Assembly (NCBI GenBank): GCA_958298945.1
Contig: OY282607.1
Span: 77,120,868 to 77,184,867, forward strand
DNA length: 64,000 nt
DNA from: Atherix ibis
Taxonomy: Eukaryota > Arthropoda > Insecta > Diptera > Athericidae
Direction: 5' to 3'
A model generated the notes under the pieces. That model ran no database searches, was not told where the DNA came from, and saw only the letters and a program-made list of their open reading frames with translations. This document shows, piece by piece, positions 14,582 through 28,500 of the stretch. The translations under genes were made by a program, and so were the position numbers. Numbering within the stretch: the first letter of the stretch is position 1; each line of letters starts with the position of its first letter.

Positions 14582-15073
14582 TTCAAACTTTAATTCAATT
14601 CTATACCCATTTAGAGAATAAGTTTAAGAATCTTCCTATCGTACTCATTGTATCTATAAAATTACTTTAATTTCACTTCACTATCCTACAAAATTAAATA
14701 CAATCACGTCATTTTCACTACAATTTCTACGTAGATATACAGAAGCTGTCTTCTATCGTTTATTATTAAATCACTATCAAAAGGGTTCATCAGTTTTAAC
14801 ATTCAATTTCTCTCTATCATCTCTCGAATATACATACATATTTACTTGATTTTATTGCACCGATTTAAATTGATTTTAGAGCTCCACAAGTAACATAATT
14901 TGAAATATTTGCACAATTTTCTATTACTATCCAGTCTCAATCATTGGAAAAGTTAACATGGAAAAATTTATAAATTAATTTAAATCTGAAAATTTCTTTT
15001 TCAAGACGATTAATTAAACCAAAATATATTATTTATTTATAATCATATAGAAAGTAGATTATATATACATATA

Positions 15074-15883
15074 AAAGGTGTTGAAGAAAAATCATGAGAC
15101 TAATTTTATTTTGCCAACAATTTTATTTTATTTTTATGACTGGAGACGTTGTTTTCACTTTTTGTATTAGTGCTTTAAGTCTGCACCTGGTATCGTTTTG
15201 AACCCCTCAGTTACACTCGCTTAAATACGAATATCGACAGTACCAAGATGACGTTATTTCAAGTGTTTTTTATTGTGAATAAAGGAACCTCGGGCCCACA
15301 AAAATCCATTTTTCCGAAAAAAACTCGCTGTCCGTAATGTCCGTTCTAATGCGAAGAACCCTATTTTTCTGAATATTTCAAGGAGTGCTCAGCAGCTTCA
15401 ATGCTAATCGATGATCTGACCTCACGAATTGCACATTATTATTAGTTTTCAATGTTAAAGGCCTCTCTGAGCTACGAAGTTCGTTTTCCACTGCTTCTCG
15501 GCCTTCCAAAAATACTTAATGCACCCGAAAAACGTGTGCTCTTGATAGGGAATATTCACAATTGGAACGTTACAACTTTTCTCCAAGTGTAATAAAAAAT
15601 TTAAATGTATATCGTTGCAAATTTTGCTGTTCCAATTTGCATAACGCACTACAAAACATAACTTCGGCTATTACACTCTGTAGAATCGCGTAGTTACCGT
15701 ACGACATTAAAACGTGTAATACACAGTTAGATAGGACTAACGTATATGATGATAGATGGGACTAACATACAAGCCACGTGAAGTTCGCACTGTTGCCATA
15801 TTGCTTTCAGAGATACCAGACCGCTCTTATTACTTTTCCGTAAAGTAAAACCGCTCTTATTACTTTTCCTTACTTGTTTTACT
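15074..15883 (-). mobile_element. mariner element, internally deleted and degenerate (copy B)
   Basis: The left terminal repeat starts right after TA at 15072-15073 (AAAGGTGTTGAAGAAAAATC). The right end (about 15883 inward) reads CAAGTAAGGAAAAGTAATAA on the minus strand and is a diverged inverse of it; both resemble the CAAGGTGTGGTCGAAAAATA end of copy C. Inside, minus-strand frames give QEHTFFGCIKYFWKAEK (N-terminal domain) and then, with no middle domain, RIRTDITDSEFFSEKWIF, which resembles the stretch just before the third catalytic Asp. At about 810 bp it is some 500 bp shorter than an intact mariner (about 1.3 kb). A 24-bp segment near the right end is tandemly duplicated. Confidence 0.75.
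15820..15873 (+). repeat. tandem duplication inside the right end of mariner copy B
   Basis: The unit accgctcttattacttttcc occurs at 15820 and again at 15850, 30 bases apart. Since the unit coincides with the terminal inverted repeat, this looks like a duplicated transposon end. Confidence 0.8.
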
Positions 15884-15889
15884 AATAAA

Positions 15890-16390
15890 TAATAGTTGCA
15901 TGCTTTCATTTTATTAAATACTGTACCTTGAAGATAAATTTAAAATAAACCATTTATTAATTCGGAAACAAATAACAAGTTTATATACAATAAATCTGAT
16001 CTTTAAAGAGTTATAAGAAAACTATTGATGAAATCAAATTAAACAATTATTATAAGATTTTTAAATATTGTTTAATTAATTAATTTATCGAATTAATTCA
16101 AAACTTAATTTAATAAACAAATTCAATCTGGCTTTTTCTCTATTCTATTGAATAGAGAATAAAAATGATTGTCCTTGTTCCTCTATATTGCTGGAAATCA
16201 TAGTACTTCTTTATGTTTAGTCCCAAACTTTGAAAAAAACGGATCTAAAATCTGTTTATTTATCACTAAATGCATTATCAAACTATCCTTTTTGTAGTTA
16301 ATATAATATGACAAAAACAAACTGCTGCATAAAGTAAGAATTATGGTGAACCATTTCATAAAATTCTCCATTATTGAATTTTCATTATAG
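15890..16390. other. AT-rich intron just upstream of the complexin exon
   Basis: This is the 3' part of the upstream complexin intron, ending in the acceptor ttcattatag. No further feature is seen. A 114-residue frame on the opposite strand (16198-16542) exists only as the antisense of the exon. Confidence 0.6.
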
Positions 16391-16557
16391 GCGCAGTCGG
16401 AGGTGATGGCGGCGATGATGCCGACGACAAAGAGAAGGCAGAGGAGGAGGAGAGAGAACGTCAGGAGGCTATTAAGGAAGCCGAAGATCGGCGCAAGGAG
16501 AAGCATCGTAAAATGGAGGAGGAACGAGAAAAGATGCGTCAAGAAATAAGAGACAAA
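16391..16557 (+). CDS. cpx: complexin internal exon: acidic region, accessory helix and most of central helix
   Basis: The exon follows an acceptor ttcattatag and ends at donor GTGAGT (16558). Its first two bases finish a split Gly codon, then 55 codons follow, ending in AAA (Lys). It encodes the acidic Asp-rich segment, then the Glu/Arg-rich accessory helix and the central helix up to IRDK. In mammalian complexin the equivalent Lys-Tyr pair contacts the SNARE bundle; here Lys is the last codon of this exon and Tyr the first of the next. The base composition (about half GC) stands out sharply against flanking DNA at about a quarter GC. Confidence 0.96.
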
Positions 16558-19500
16558 GTGAGTTTTCTTGTTAATCGTAAAGTTGGTATTTTCTATAATA
16601 TTTTAAAGACATTTTATCCTTTTTAAATTTATATTTATTTTATTAATTTTCATAAGTTAATTAATTACTCAAAACTCCCTATCGATTCTTATAAATTTTT
16701 CGTATATTTAAATTAAAAATAAATACATTGTACTATATTTGAAAGTATTTTATTCTCAAATCATTTAAAATTGATAAAACTGCATTTTGCCTTAAAGAGA
16801 TATGTTAGTCGCTTCGTATTGTTTGAGTACTTTTAAAAAGAATATATTGCGTTGTCGGAAACGCATTTTGTCTATATTTTAGAAAAAGTATTTATTTATA
16901 TAAAGAAAAAATATCAATCAATGAATGGTGTATTACCCATTTTGCTCGATAATCTTTTACCAATTTTCAACGAGTTTCATAATTCCTCGTTCATAAAAGG
17001 ACCTGTCTTCATCGGCGAAGAACTGAACACGGTGCTGATTTATAGCAAGGAGTTTCGAGGAGACCGAGAGTGGAAGTCTGACGGCGCAAGGTCAGGCAAG
17101 TATTGGTGAGTGCGGCAATACATACCATCCAAGATCCAATATTTTTTGACTGGTGAACTAACTTGTATGTGGTCTTGTGTTGTCGTGATGAAACACAACA
17201 CTTTTAAAATCCCACCACACTGAGAGCATAACTTTTCTTTGATGAATGTCTGCTTTCGATGTTGTTTAAGCCGGATTATCATGTCGGAACCAAGAGGGGT
17301 TTCACACTACATTATTGCAAACGATCCACTTATCATCACCAGTTATCAATCGCTTCAAGAAAGAATAATTTTCATCACGTTTAATAAGTATATCGCAGAT
17401 GTTTACGCGTTCCGTCAAATGAACTTCTTTGAGTTCATGTGGAACCCAAATATCCTGGTTGCTTATATATCATAGCTTGTTTAGATGGTCAAAAACGATT
17501 GACGGATGGATGTTCAATATCAAAGCTTGTTCAGATCTCTCGTATCGTGTAAGGCTGATTTTACATAATTAAAGCTTTTATTTTATCGTCATCAACTCCG
17601 GTTTTCCCTCCCACCCGAGGTTTGCCGTTGAGATCAAAGTCACTAGCACGGAATTTCGTGAACCATCATTGGCACTAATGGTCTAATAGAGCATTGTCAC
17701 CGTAAACATGACACATGTTCTCCCCTTTACGGAAGTAAAACAATAAAATAGGGTAAAAATGCAAAGTTTGGTCTTCCATCTTTAACTTGTTATAAAATCC
17801 GTAAAAAAATAAAATAAAAATATAGCAATTTTTTAAATGAAACTGAAACTATCACCTATTAAATGGCATAATAATAACATAGATGTAAATAACGTTAGAG
17901 CTTACTAAATATGAACAAACGCCATCTGTTACGAAAATGCGTCATGACTTTTACGACAATCCAATATATACGATTACTAAAAATAAAAAACTCGATACAA
18001 TATTTTACATATTTAAAAAAGAAAAGTGCTTAAAAATGTCCCCGTTCGAATTTTTTCTTTGATTATATAAAATTATGCTTGTCCTTGTATCCAAATATCT
18101 ACACGATGAATTGGAAAAATGTTCACCACATAAAATATTCATACCAACAATAGTAGAAACATTCAATACTCGTTTTTGTAGAATAATCCACTAAGGAATT
18201 TCTAGTTTTGTTAAATCGATTTTTATTATTCTTTCATTTATTGTAAGCTGACTCTATACAGTCATATGAGAATAAACATACCTTTCTGTTAAATAAAGTA
18301 TTCCTTCAGCGCAATGATTTCAATGACTTTTACTTTATTATTGTTAAAATGCTTAAGGGAAAAACACTATATTGATTCTAAGATTAAACATTGTCGTTCT
18401 AAGCAAGGGCTGTTTATTTAAACTCACCAGCAAAAAAAAACAGAAAATCAAAACATTTAATAATTAATGTTTAATTTTTTTTATTTCAACGAAAAATTCC
18501 TAAAGAAAATACTTCATTTTCAGTATAATATCTTTTACATATTATACTGAAATGCAGCAAACCCATCAAAAACATAAAGTCGATATTGATGATTGGTTTT
18601 TCAATATAAAAAAGTTTTAAAAATACTCAACATAAATGAAAAGTCTACAGAATGTATTTAAAATGTGTATACCCATCCATATATATATTTCCATAGGTCC
18701 TTATATTATTCAGATTATACAGATTGACTGCAGCAATTATTATGACGAGTATTGCAATTCAACAATATTGATTTTCAGTGGCATTATTGTCCCATCTCTT
18801 CGATTTATCATCATTGCGCATATTTTCTTTGATATTCGATACTTCAAAGTACTATAGTAATCCAGTTGTATTCTCAATCATATTAAATATTATCTATAAA
18901 AATAATATTGCAAACATAAAGTGTAGGAAAAGTGAATTTGATAAAACCTCATTTGCTAATGAAAAATATCGTTTTAAAATATTCGTCTTCCATTTATCTT
19001 AAGAAATAGAAACTATTTTTATTACTGTGCATTTTTGTTTAGGTATATTATTCATACGTCAATAGTATATAATAAAAATGTTCTTTTCTTTAAAAAAAAA
19101 AAAAAATTATTGGACCTAAATTATTTTTATATTTTCAAAAATGTTTAAATAAATAAATACAATATATTTTTCTTATTCTAAAGTTTCTAGCTTTTTTTTC
19201 AAAATATATTGTGTAAAATTTGATATCCTTTTCAATAATTTTATATACTCGTAGATGAAATTCTATTTTAGTAAATTAAAAATGAAATTGACCAACCAAA
19301 AATTATTTAAACAACTTTTCCAGATTTTTTTAATATTAAGATTAGAAAAATATTTAATAATGTAAAAAAGATATTTTATTCTTTAATTTTATTATAGTAA
19401 AATAATAGCTAATAATTAACAGAAATATATTTTTAGTAAAATAACTAATAATTTACATAATATTTAAGAGTACTTGCATTTAAACATTTTCTTGAAAAAA

Positions 19501-22500
19501 GTATGACAATTTACCTTAACCTAATAAAATATAGCAATATTTTTAAAGGATTTCATTATATTATTAAATAAACAGTTATTTCGCAAATAATTTGATTATT
19601 TGCGAAATTATAAAATCTTATTCCAAACTTGTACTAATGGTAAAATTTATTAATTATTGTGTTCAAACAATTTGAAAATTAAGCTACTTTATTCACCATT
19701 ACTATAAGTGTAGTTTCAACTTCAAAGTCTTATAATACCAATAAGAATAAATTATTTTGTATACCTTTTTAAGCATAGTATCTAAGTTGAAGTTTTCTAT
19801 GTATAGTACTCGTATCTAAAAAAATCATTAAAACCAATTTTTGAACAAGTAGATTACAATTGAAGTAAAATAATAAAAGGAGTGTATACAAAATATTACA
19901 ATTCAAGTTTAACTAACATGACAGTTAACAAAATAAGATTAATGGGCTTGTTATGCTTTAAAACTTAACATTGTTTTTAGGGTATTCTAATATGGAGTAT
20001 GAGCCATAATTACAAAAATACTGATAAATTTCATACATTTTTATAATTCTTAATAATTATAAAAAAAGAGTACGTTTAAAATATAAAATATTAGAAAATA
20101 AATTTGCTTATTTTTATAATATCTAAAACGGTACCATGCGTTCAAAATAGATCTTTATAAAAATACATCTGAAATTTTTACTATTTGATTTTTCACTAAA
20201 TACCATCACATCTATTTCTCTACAGCATGCACAGTAAAATCTAACTAGTTTCAATTTAATTATAATTATATTTATCGGTGTATTTATGTACATACACATA
20301 TGCTCACATGTATGACTAATAGTAGAGCAAATGGATAATGTGAAAATTCAGTTACATTAGTTAAGGCTAAGTTAATCTAAATTTTCTGTAATTCACATAA
20401 TGTGACAACAATGTTCAATATGTTCTAGACAAATCTCTAGGTAATTTTTCATAAGTAGTTTTCAGCTTTGAAATTTACCATCTACAAATCTCAACGGAAT
20501 ATACGAGTACCATAAAATTTCATGACAGTGTCTCTCAGAAGACTATTATTTATGTCCACAAAATTAGTAAATTATTCATGGTTGGTATGTTAAACTAAAT
20601 CGTTGAACTAAGCAAACTAATGATTTTTTATGCAAAACTTTAGCTACAGAAGAAACTGTAAAAAGAAAAATCACCTTCACTCGTATAATTATTGTAATTA
20701 ATGAACATATTATGTACATATGTGGGTGCACATATAATATGATTATATTAATATGTAGGGGTAAGATAAAAGGCATTAATAAGTATACAAATGGTATGCA
20801 CTGTGTCGCAGAGAGGTAACAAGACTGCTTTGATTTTTGTTTGGCAACAATTGTATGTAATTTTTATACATCAATGTGGTGGTACCCTTCAGGGTAACTT
20901 CCATGGGCAGCTATACATCGGTGAGGGTGTTATGTGACCTAAAATCTCCTTCACACTCCTTTAGATACGAGTATCGTCAGTATAAAGATCATTTCAAGTG
21001 GTTTTTTTTCATTTTGGTAAAAAAAATCCACACGGACTTTGATGAAGGGAATATGGGAGCATGGAAGCCAGCAAAATCTCTTTTTCCGATAAAAACTCTT
21101 TGTCCGCAATGTCCGATCTGCAGCGAAAACTCTTTGTCCACGCATTTCAAGCACTGCTTGTGGCTCACAAGAGCCACATTTTGACCAGTTTTTTATGTTG
21201 AAGAACTTCCTGAGCGAGGTTCGCCCTTTACTGCTTCTCGTTGTGCTCTTCATTAGGAATGCTCCCTTTTTCGTAAATACAATATAATTTTCCTATTCTA
21301 AGAAGAAAAAAGTTGCAAGGCTCGTTGTAATTTTCTGTAAGTCAAACTTGCGAATTCATCAAGCTTAACACAATATACTCGTAGGATGGCACATTGCTGC
21401 TCCGAAATTTATTGTTCCATATTTGGTAATGTACTGCAAAAATACAACTTAACATTAAATACTCTATTGGGTCGCATAGGAAACGGACAATTTTGAAATA
21501 TCTACAACACGTCTTAAATGAATTAACCTACAATTTGTGCGGAGGGAAAGTACACAGTATTTCCAGATCGCTCTCACTATTTTTCGACCACACCTTGTAA
21601 ATTTTTAATTTATGAGTATCATTTATTTAATAACCAAATTTTCTGAGTATTTTTTCAAAATCTATTATTTTGTGAACTTTTTTGCGCAATTTACACACTG
21701 TATTTTTTATTTGATTTATTGTTGATGATTTTCATTTTCAAATATTGCATATTTAACCTTTTTTAATTTACAATATTTTCAAAGTATATTAAAAGTAATA
21801 AGAGCATGTATAATAATAGCTTAGTGTGTATATAAACGAACAATCGATTTTCTAGTAATTTTTTGATGAATTTCATACAATAAATCAAATCAGTAATTAC
21901 GTTTATTTATTATTATATAATATTGTTTCCTTACGTAATTCTTTTAATATTTTTTTTGGTTACAATATAAATGTATACTTTAGATCAATGGATACTTATT
22001 TTGTTGCAAACCTAATACTATCATTATATAGACATATGTATATATGAATATGTATTTCTTATAATTTTCAACAAATATACGTATTGATTTTATTTTGAAT
22101 ATTCGATTTTCAACAACTAAACTGTATATGGTATATAATATTAATCAATATAATAATGTAGAAATAATCAGTGTGATACAATAGAAACAACTAAAACATG
22201 GATACAACACCTGTCAATGATAAATATGTCAATTAAACCACCTGATCGGGGTCAAATTGACTCTAGTAGGGAGTCCGTCTAATTAAGCGACTCCCTAACG
22301 GAGTCAGATTGACTTCCTTAAGGTCACTCAACAGAAAATCTACAAAAATAGTGAAATTACTTTTGTTTATTATCCTAATTTTGATTTTCTGATTTCTAAT
22401 TTAAAAAGAACTCTTATATATCGTTACGTCTATTATTATTATAATTATTGTTTACTTCATTTTTTTAGTGAAATATTGACCAAATAACTTTAAATATTTA

Positions 22501-25500
22501 ATTAAATTTAATTAAAATTAATTGCTTATTTTGGTATAAATATTTGAAAAATCAATTATCCTCGATTTATTTTTTCGTACTGCTTTATATATTGTATTAT
22601 ACATACAATAAATAGCATGCTAAGTATTTATATTATTTTATTTTAAATAAATCAATTTTATACAATATATGCATGTTGTATGTATACATATGTATATAAT
22701 AGAACGTAATATTACTTATATTCAATTAATATATATAAATTATATAAATATAATATACTAGGAAGGATACAAATATAGAAAATAAGGAAACGAGTCGTGT
22801 ACGTTTAATATTATATTATATGCACTTCGATCAAGTGAAATCCATTTGAGTTAATTGACAAACTACAGAAAATGGATTCATTTAAATTGAAAATCTAATT
22901 GGAGCTCTTCATTTGACATGAATGCTTTATGAAGACGCACTTATGATCGTCTGCATTTGACTTTAATAATCGATGCTTTTATATATACTAAATTAAAACA
23001 GTTATATTCTCGATTATACAAACATAAATTTGAACTTAAAATATGTTCTTGTAATGGACTTTTTTGGAATACAAGTACAGAAAGTTATTTCATCGTTCCT
23101 AAAGATATCTATGTACTATTACATACCTCTGACTTTATGTGAACATGTATAAGTACTCCAAATTTAATATGCAATCTTCTATTTAATAGATAGAAATATT
23201 AAATTCAAGTATATCAATGAAGCATTTATTATAATATTTCATAATGTTTTGGAAATAAGTAAATTAATTGAAAGTCGTTTAAGAAACTCCACGATTATTA
23301 AAATAAACTACAATATATATTTTATTGTATTAATCTGTAGTTAATTCCATAAAATTCAAACTTATTATAATCTGCTAAAAGGTATTCAGCTAAAAATATT
23401 ATTTTCAAAATTTTCTTGGAAAATTTTGTACTTTTTAAGTAATTTATTGTTATTGAAGATTTCATATTTGAAGTTCAAATTTATGAGCGAAAATTCTGTC
23501 GACTTGCACAAGCTCGACAATCATAATACCAAGTATCGCTTGGTATAGAAATCATAAAAAAAATTTTTAAGTGTAAACTCGTTCATTATATTACAGAATC
23601 CCATTTAATTTATACGCTATATAAATTTAATATAAATATTCTTAACTAATATAATTTATAACCTATTGAATGCTTAATATTAACATGAATTATTTCTATA
23701 CGTGTATATATACATAATATTTTTACTTTAAAAATAATTTTGCTTAAGTTATATTTTTTTTTAAATATATTTGAATGAATAATTTAAATAATTTTTAAAT
23801 GTATAGAAACAATTTTTTTCTAATGCAAACATACAACTATTCAACATATAGATTCATATTGTGTCTTTATCATCATGTTGCTGATTAAATTCGGTTTCAT
23901 CATCAATCATCATTCACCATCTGCCATCGATTTTCATATATTCCCAAACTAGCGCCTGTTTAGAAAATATAAACAAACAAAATGTTTAATTGTACACATT
24001 TATTCTTCTAAATATATGGATTTTTATACCACCAAGTCAGTTAATGGATTTGTACTATAAGAAAATTGCCAGAATGGAGAATATTAAGGACAATGACGAG
24101 AGATCTTATTAAGATAATATAATGTGATCATATATACTATGTTTCATATTAAAATAATGATTTGACCGCACCTACATGCAGTTTCATAAAAATCAATTTA
24201 TTTGATTTTGGATGGAGAAAAACAATAAAAGGATTAACAGGCTATTGTCGAAAAGTTCATACCAACAAGAGCAAAATATGCTCGAAGGAATCTTTTCCTT
24301 GATAATCAATAAGTGATCCTCGAGTTCCAATGAATTATATTACCAAAAATGTGTATTTTTAAAATAATAAATAAATTTTTTTAATACAATAAATAAATTA
24401 TAAAAGCTGAAATGTTTATTTTTTTACTACCTTTATATATCAAATAATATTGTTTTTTTTTCATCATAAACTCATATCTGTAAATTTCAAATTTTCGCTA
24501 CATTGTTAATTATAAGATTTTACAAAAAAAAAGCTTCAAATTTTTTTCTGTTATTATTTTATTTATTGAAATTATTTTTTTAATTGTAAATAAATGTATT
24601 TGCTTAATATACAATAAATTAGAGTTTCATGTTTATGAATAGTTTAGTCGAATCACTTTTCTTATAATGCTTCTAATTTTAAAAACTGCACAATAGTTTT
24701 ATTATCTTTGTATCTCCTGTTAAATGCACAACTTATTATTTTTATAATATATTATATAATTTATTATGGCTATTTATTAAAAACAATATAATATAGAGAT
24801 TCTCTTATATCAACTATAACTTTGTTAACAGCAAATATATAATTAAAAACAGCTCGTAAATAAATATTTAAAAATAATTTTTTTTTTAAATCGTTTAAAC
24901 ATTATTAAATAAAGTCTTAAAGTTAACTATTTGGCAAATTTTAATATCCTCTGTTAGAAAGATGGTGTAACAAGCAAATATAAGTCGATATATAAATCTT
25001 ACATATTTAAAATATATACTTCAGTATTATTCACCTTCATAAAACGTGTAGGAAAAAATTTTCCGTTTAGATGAAAACTGAAAACTAAAAATTTCATAAA
25101 CTTAAATAATTAAAAATAAACGAAGAGCACTGAACAAATTTTAAGTAAATGTACGTTTATAGTATAATTTGCTGTACTGGACTTTAAGATATATTTATTT
25201 GGAAAATCATCATAAAATTGTGTACATTTCATTCTGAAGATTTGTGTCCTCAAGATTTTATATTATTTATGTGATTAATAATTATTCAATTTTGATATTA
25301 TATTTTTCAAATAAATTGTTTCTATAAGGTTTTTCCCATATCCTGAAATAAACTTACTTATATACATGCAAATTAAGATTTATTATAATTTCATGAAAAT
25401 CCATTTTAAAAAAATGTCTACTAACTTAATAAATAAACTCTTAAATTTAATTCAAATTTAAACCCGTTTTATGTTTTATATGAGAATATACTAGTACACA

Positions 25501-28500
25501 GTGTGCTCCAAAAATACCCGAACTAATTTTTAAATCATACAACATGCAGCGCCATCTATTATACAAATTTGCACCATTAAAAAGATACATTCATCCTCTT
25601 TCAAACGCACTTAAATTCATGTAAATGACAGATGTAAAAGTTACAGCCATGTCAATAAAAGAAAAAGTGTGGTAATGTTACAAAACAAAAATGGCTGGGA
25701 TATCATCATAAAATGCTCCTTTCATCTTGGTTCAATAGATGGCGCTGCTTGTTGTATGCTTTAAATATAAAGTTCGGTTATTTTTGGGAGACACCGTGTA
25801 TATTATACATTTATCTAAAATATAAACACTACTTTAAAAAATGAATTTAATTCAATTTTGAAAAATATTTCTTTAATTCGATATCATTCTTCTAAGAATC
25901 TAACATTTTTTTAACCATATTAATATTAATAATATTTAAAAATAATTAACCAATTTTAATTAAGAAAATATATTTTTCTATGAAGAAAATGAAATTAATT
26001 AAATATCTATTATAAAAATATGCTAATACATAATAGAGCAAAACAGCATCCTCTACAATATGTTTCATTCAATATTCCAATGCGTTTAAACTCTTTCTTT
26101 ACTTTTTATTATGATTATAGTCATTTGGCAAAAACCCCGATCATACTTTTGCAACTCTTCAAAACCAAATCCAAATCTACCAATTGAAGAAGAAAAGTGA
26201 ACGAACACAAATGTGTCCATATATCTTAATGGGAGTAAAATACCACATGACACTTAATTTTGATACGTAGGACTGAACTTTGACATGGAATATACATATA
26301 ACACTCTAAAGATCAAGATTTCATAAACGATATCAACAACTACTTAGACTTCTAAATTGAAACCTGTATGAACTTACAAACTGGAACTCTAGGGCTCTAC
26401 TAACTGTAAAAATCTAAAAAATATAACTGAACTTATACTTTTATAATAGCTCTTGAAGTTTATTTATTTTTAATTTACATACGTTTATTCCGAATAATCT
26501 AAAATTAAATTTAAAAATTTCGTCTAGTAAAAAAACTGTTTATTTAAGAAAATTCTTAAATTTAAGAGAAAATTGCACCGACATCTCTCTCTTTATCCCT
26601 TCTAATACTTTCCACACGCGGAATATACGCATATTAAAACATTATAAGCATATTTATAATTCATTTAGTATAAGTGATTTATTTTTTTTTAAAACCCACG
26701 TAATTTTAACTAAAGCTGAAAAAATTTTCATCACTTTAATTTTAACTAAGGCTGAAAAATTCGAATCTAGCTATTGACATAGCCAACAAATATTATGAGA
26801 AATTTGCATTAAAGAAAAAAATATCAGACTCATTATATTTTCATGAAAAGATGGTTTTTAGAAGATATAGATACTTAATTAAACGGTCTACTCCGCTCAA
26901 CTGAAAATGCTTTAAAATACCCTACTTCTAAAATTTAAAGAGTAATTTGCTATAATTTTATATAGTCCATTAATACCTCAACTTACAAACCAGTCAATTA
27001 CGATTTTCATATCGTATTTGACCTCTACATATGAACCCATTTTCGAGACATGACCCGCAACCACTTCACTTCAAAATATGTATAAATTGTTAGCACTACT
27101 GGTTAGTGTAGATTACGAGAAGATACAAAGTCTCATCTTTGTTAAAGACACTTTGTGAGAAATATTTTTTCCAAACTAAATATTTATTGTTAATCAAATT
27201 TTATTACAAATAAATTTTTTTATTTAATTATACTGCAGTATTCACAATTTTTAATTATTTATCTTGCATTTACTTCTTTAAAAAAAAAATAATTGTTAAG
27301 CACTTTACATAAATATGTCAACAAATATGAGACAATCAGTATTTTCACAATAACATTCGACGGAAGCTGCCTTACAACAGAGGTGTTGAATTGCATTGAG
27401 TTTCAGGATATGTGGGACTTTTCGACCACTCTATCTCACTCTCATCTACTGTTCTTCTAACGAAATGTCACCTTACCAAAAATTTCTTTTCTATTGATAT
27501 TCCCTCCATTGTAGAGCTTTGAGATCTTTAAATACCGTCTCCAAGTACTTTTCAAATTTCGGAATATAAACTGACGTACCCTACAAAATCTAAGCATCTC
27601 CTTCCGGTACACCCAACTAACCAAAAACCCATTTCATCCAACCCACACACTATCAGATCGCAAAATGGCTTTATGGTCGTGGCGCTGCTTCATGGCCCAT
27701 ATACTAGGGATAGAAACAAATAAAAAAATATATCAGTAAATATGGAATTAATAAAAGGTTTCAAAATTCTAGCAGATTTAATTTTAATAAAAACTTAACA
27801 ACACTTGCAAAATCGCTTGAATATAAAACAATACATAAGCTATCCTAATTACGAGTGGATCAACACTATTATCCCTATTATATAGAATTAGTTATAAGTT
27901 GATAAACTTTTATACCATAAAATTTCAAAATTAGTATTTTCATTCAAAGAAGATACTAAAAAGCTAGATATTCTGAAAAGTAATGTAGTTATCAAAACTT
28001 TCAATAGACTTAAGAACATAGTGTGGAGCAAATGACAGAAATAGGATCAATAACTTCCTCTTAGCAGCTGGTCTTTATATTATCGTATTCATGTGCATAC
28101 GGAAAATTAGCATTTTCACAGATATACTGGACAAAGGACTGAAGGACTATATTGGCTTACATATAGCGAAGCTTATATTGAAGGCATTTAAATTATCATT
28201 ACATGATGATAACAGGCACTCTAATTTGATTTAATAAATTTAGCATGTTTCCTATCGTATCGTATCGAAGAGTATATATAAGCACTTCTAACGATTTTAG
28301 CTTACCTAAATTAATAACTTCTACTCTGGCAAAATGCAACTCATAATCCGATTAATAGATACGATCTTAAAACATCACAAATACACTCTGCATCGCTCCT
28401 TCCTTATGTTCCATGAGAATTGAAATCAAAATCCAGCAATTTAATTGATGATTTAATTGTTTACATATAGTTCAGCTTAATTCATAGTCCTATCTTAAAC

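Noticed and set aside
16198..16542. 114-residue minus-strand frame
   Set aside because: It is antisense of the complexin exon; the hydrophobic product comes from the complement of Glu/Lys codons.
16852..17109. 85-residue + frame near the complexin exon
   Set aside because: It overlaps the tail of a minus-strand mariner relic and has no splice or motif support.
18515..18554. Hairpin as a microRNA candidate
   Set aside because: The arms are short and imperfect and of the same AT-rich composition as the intron, so chance is a sufficient explanation.
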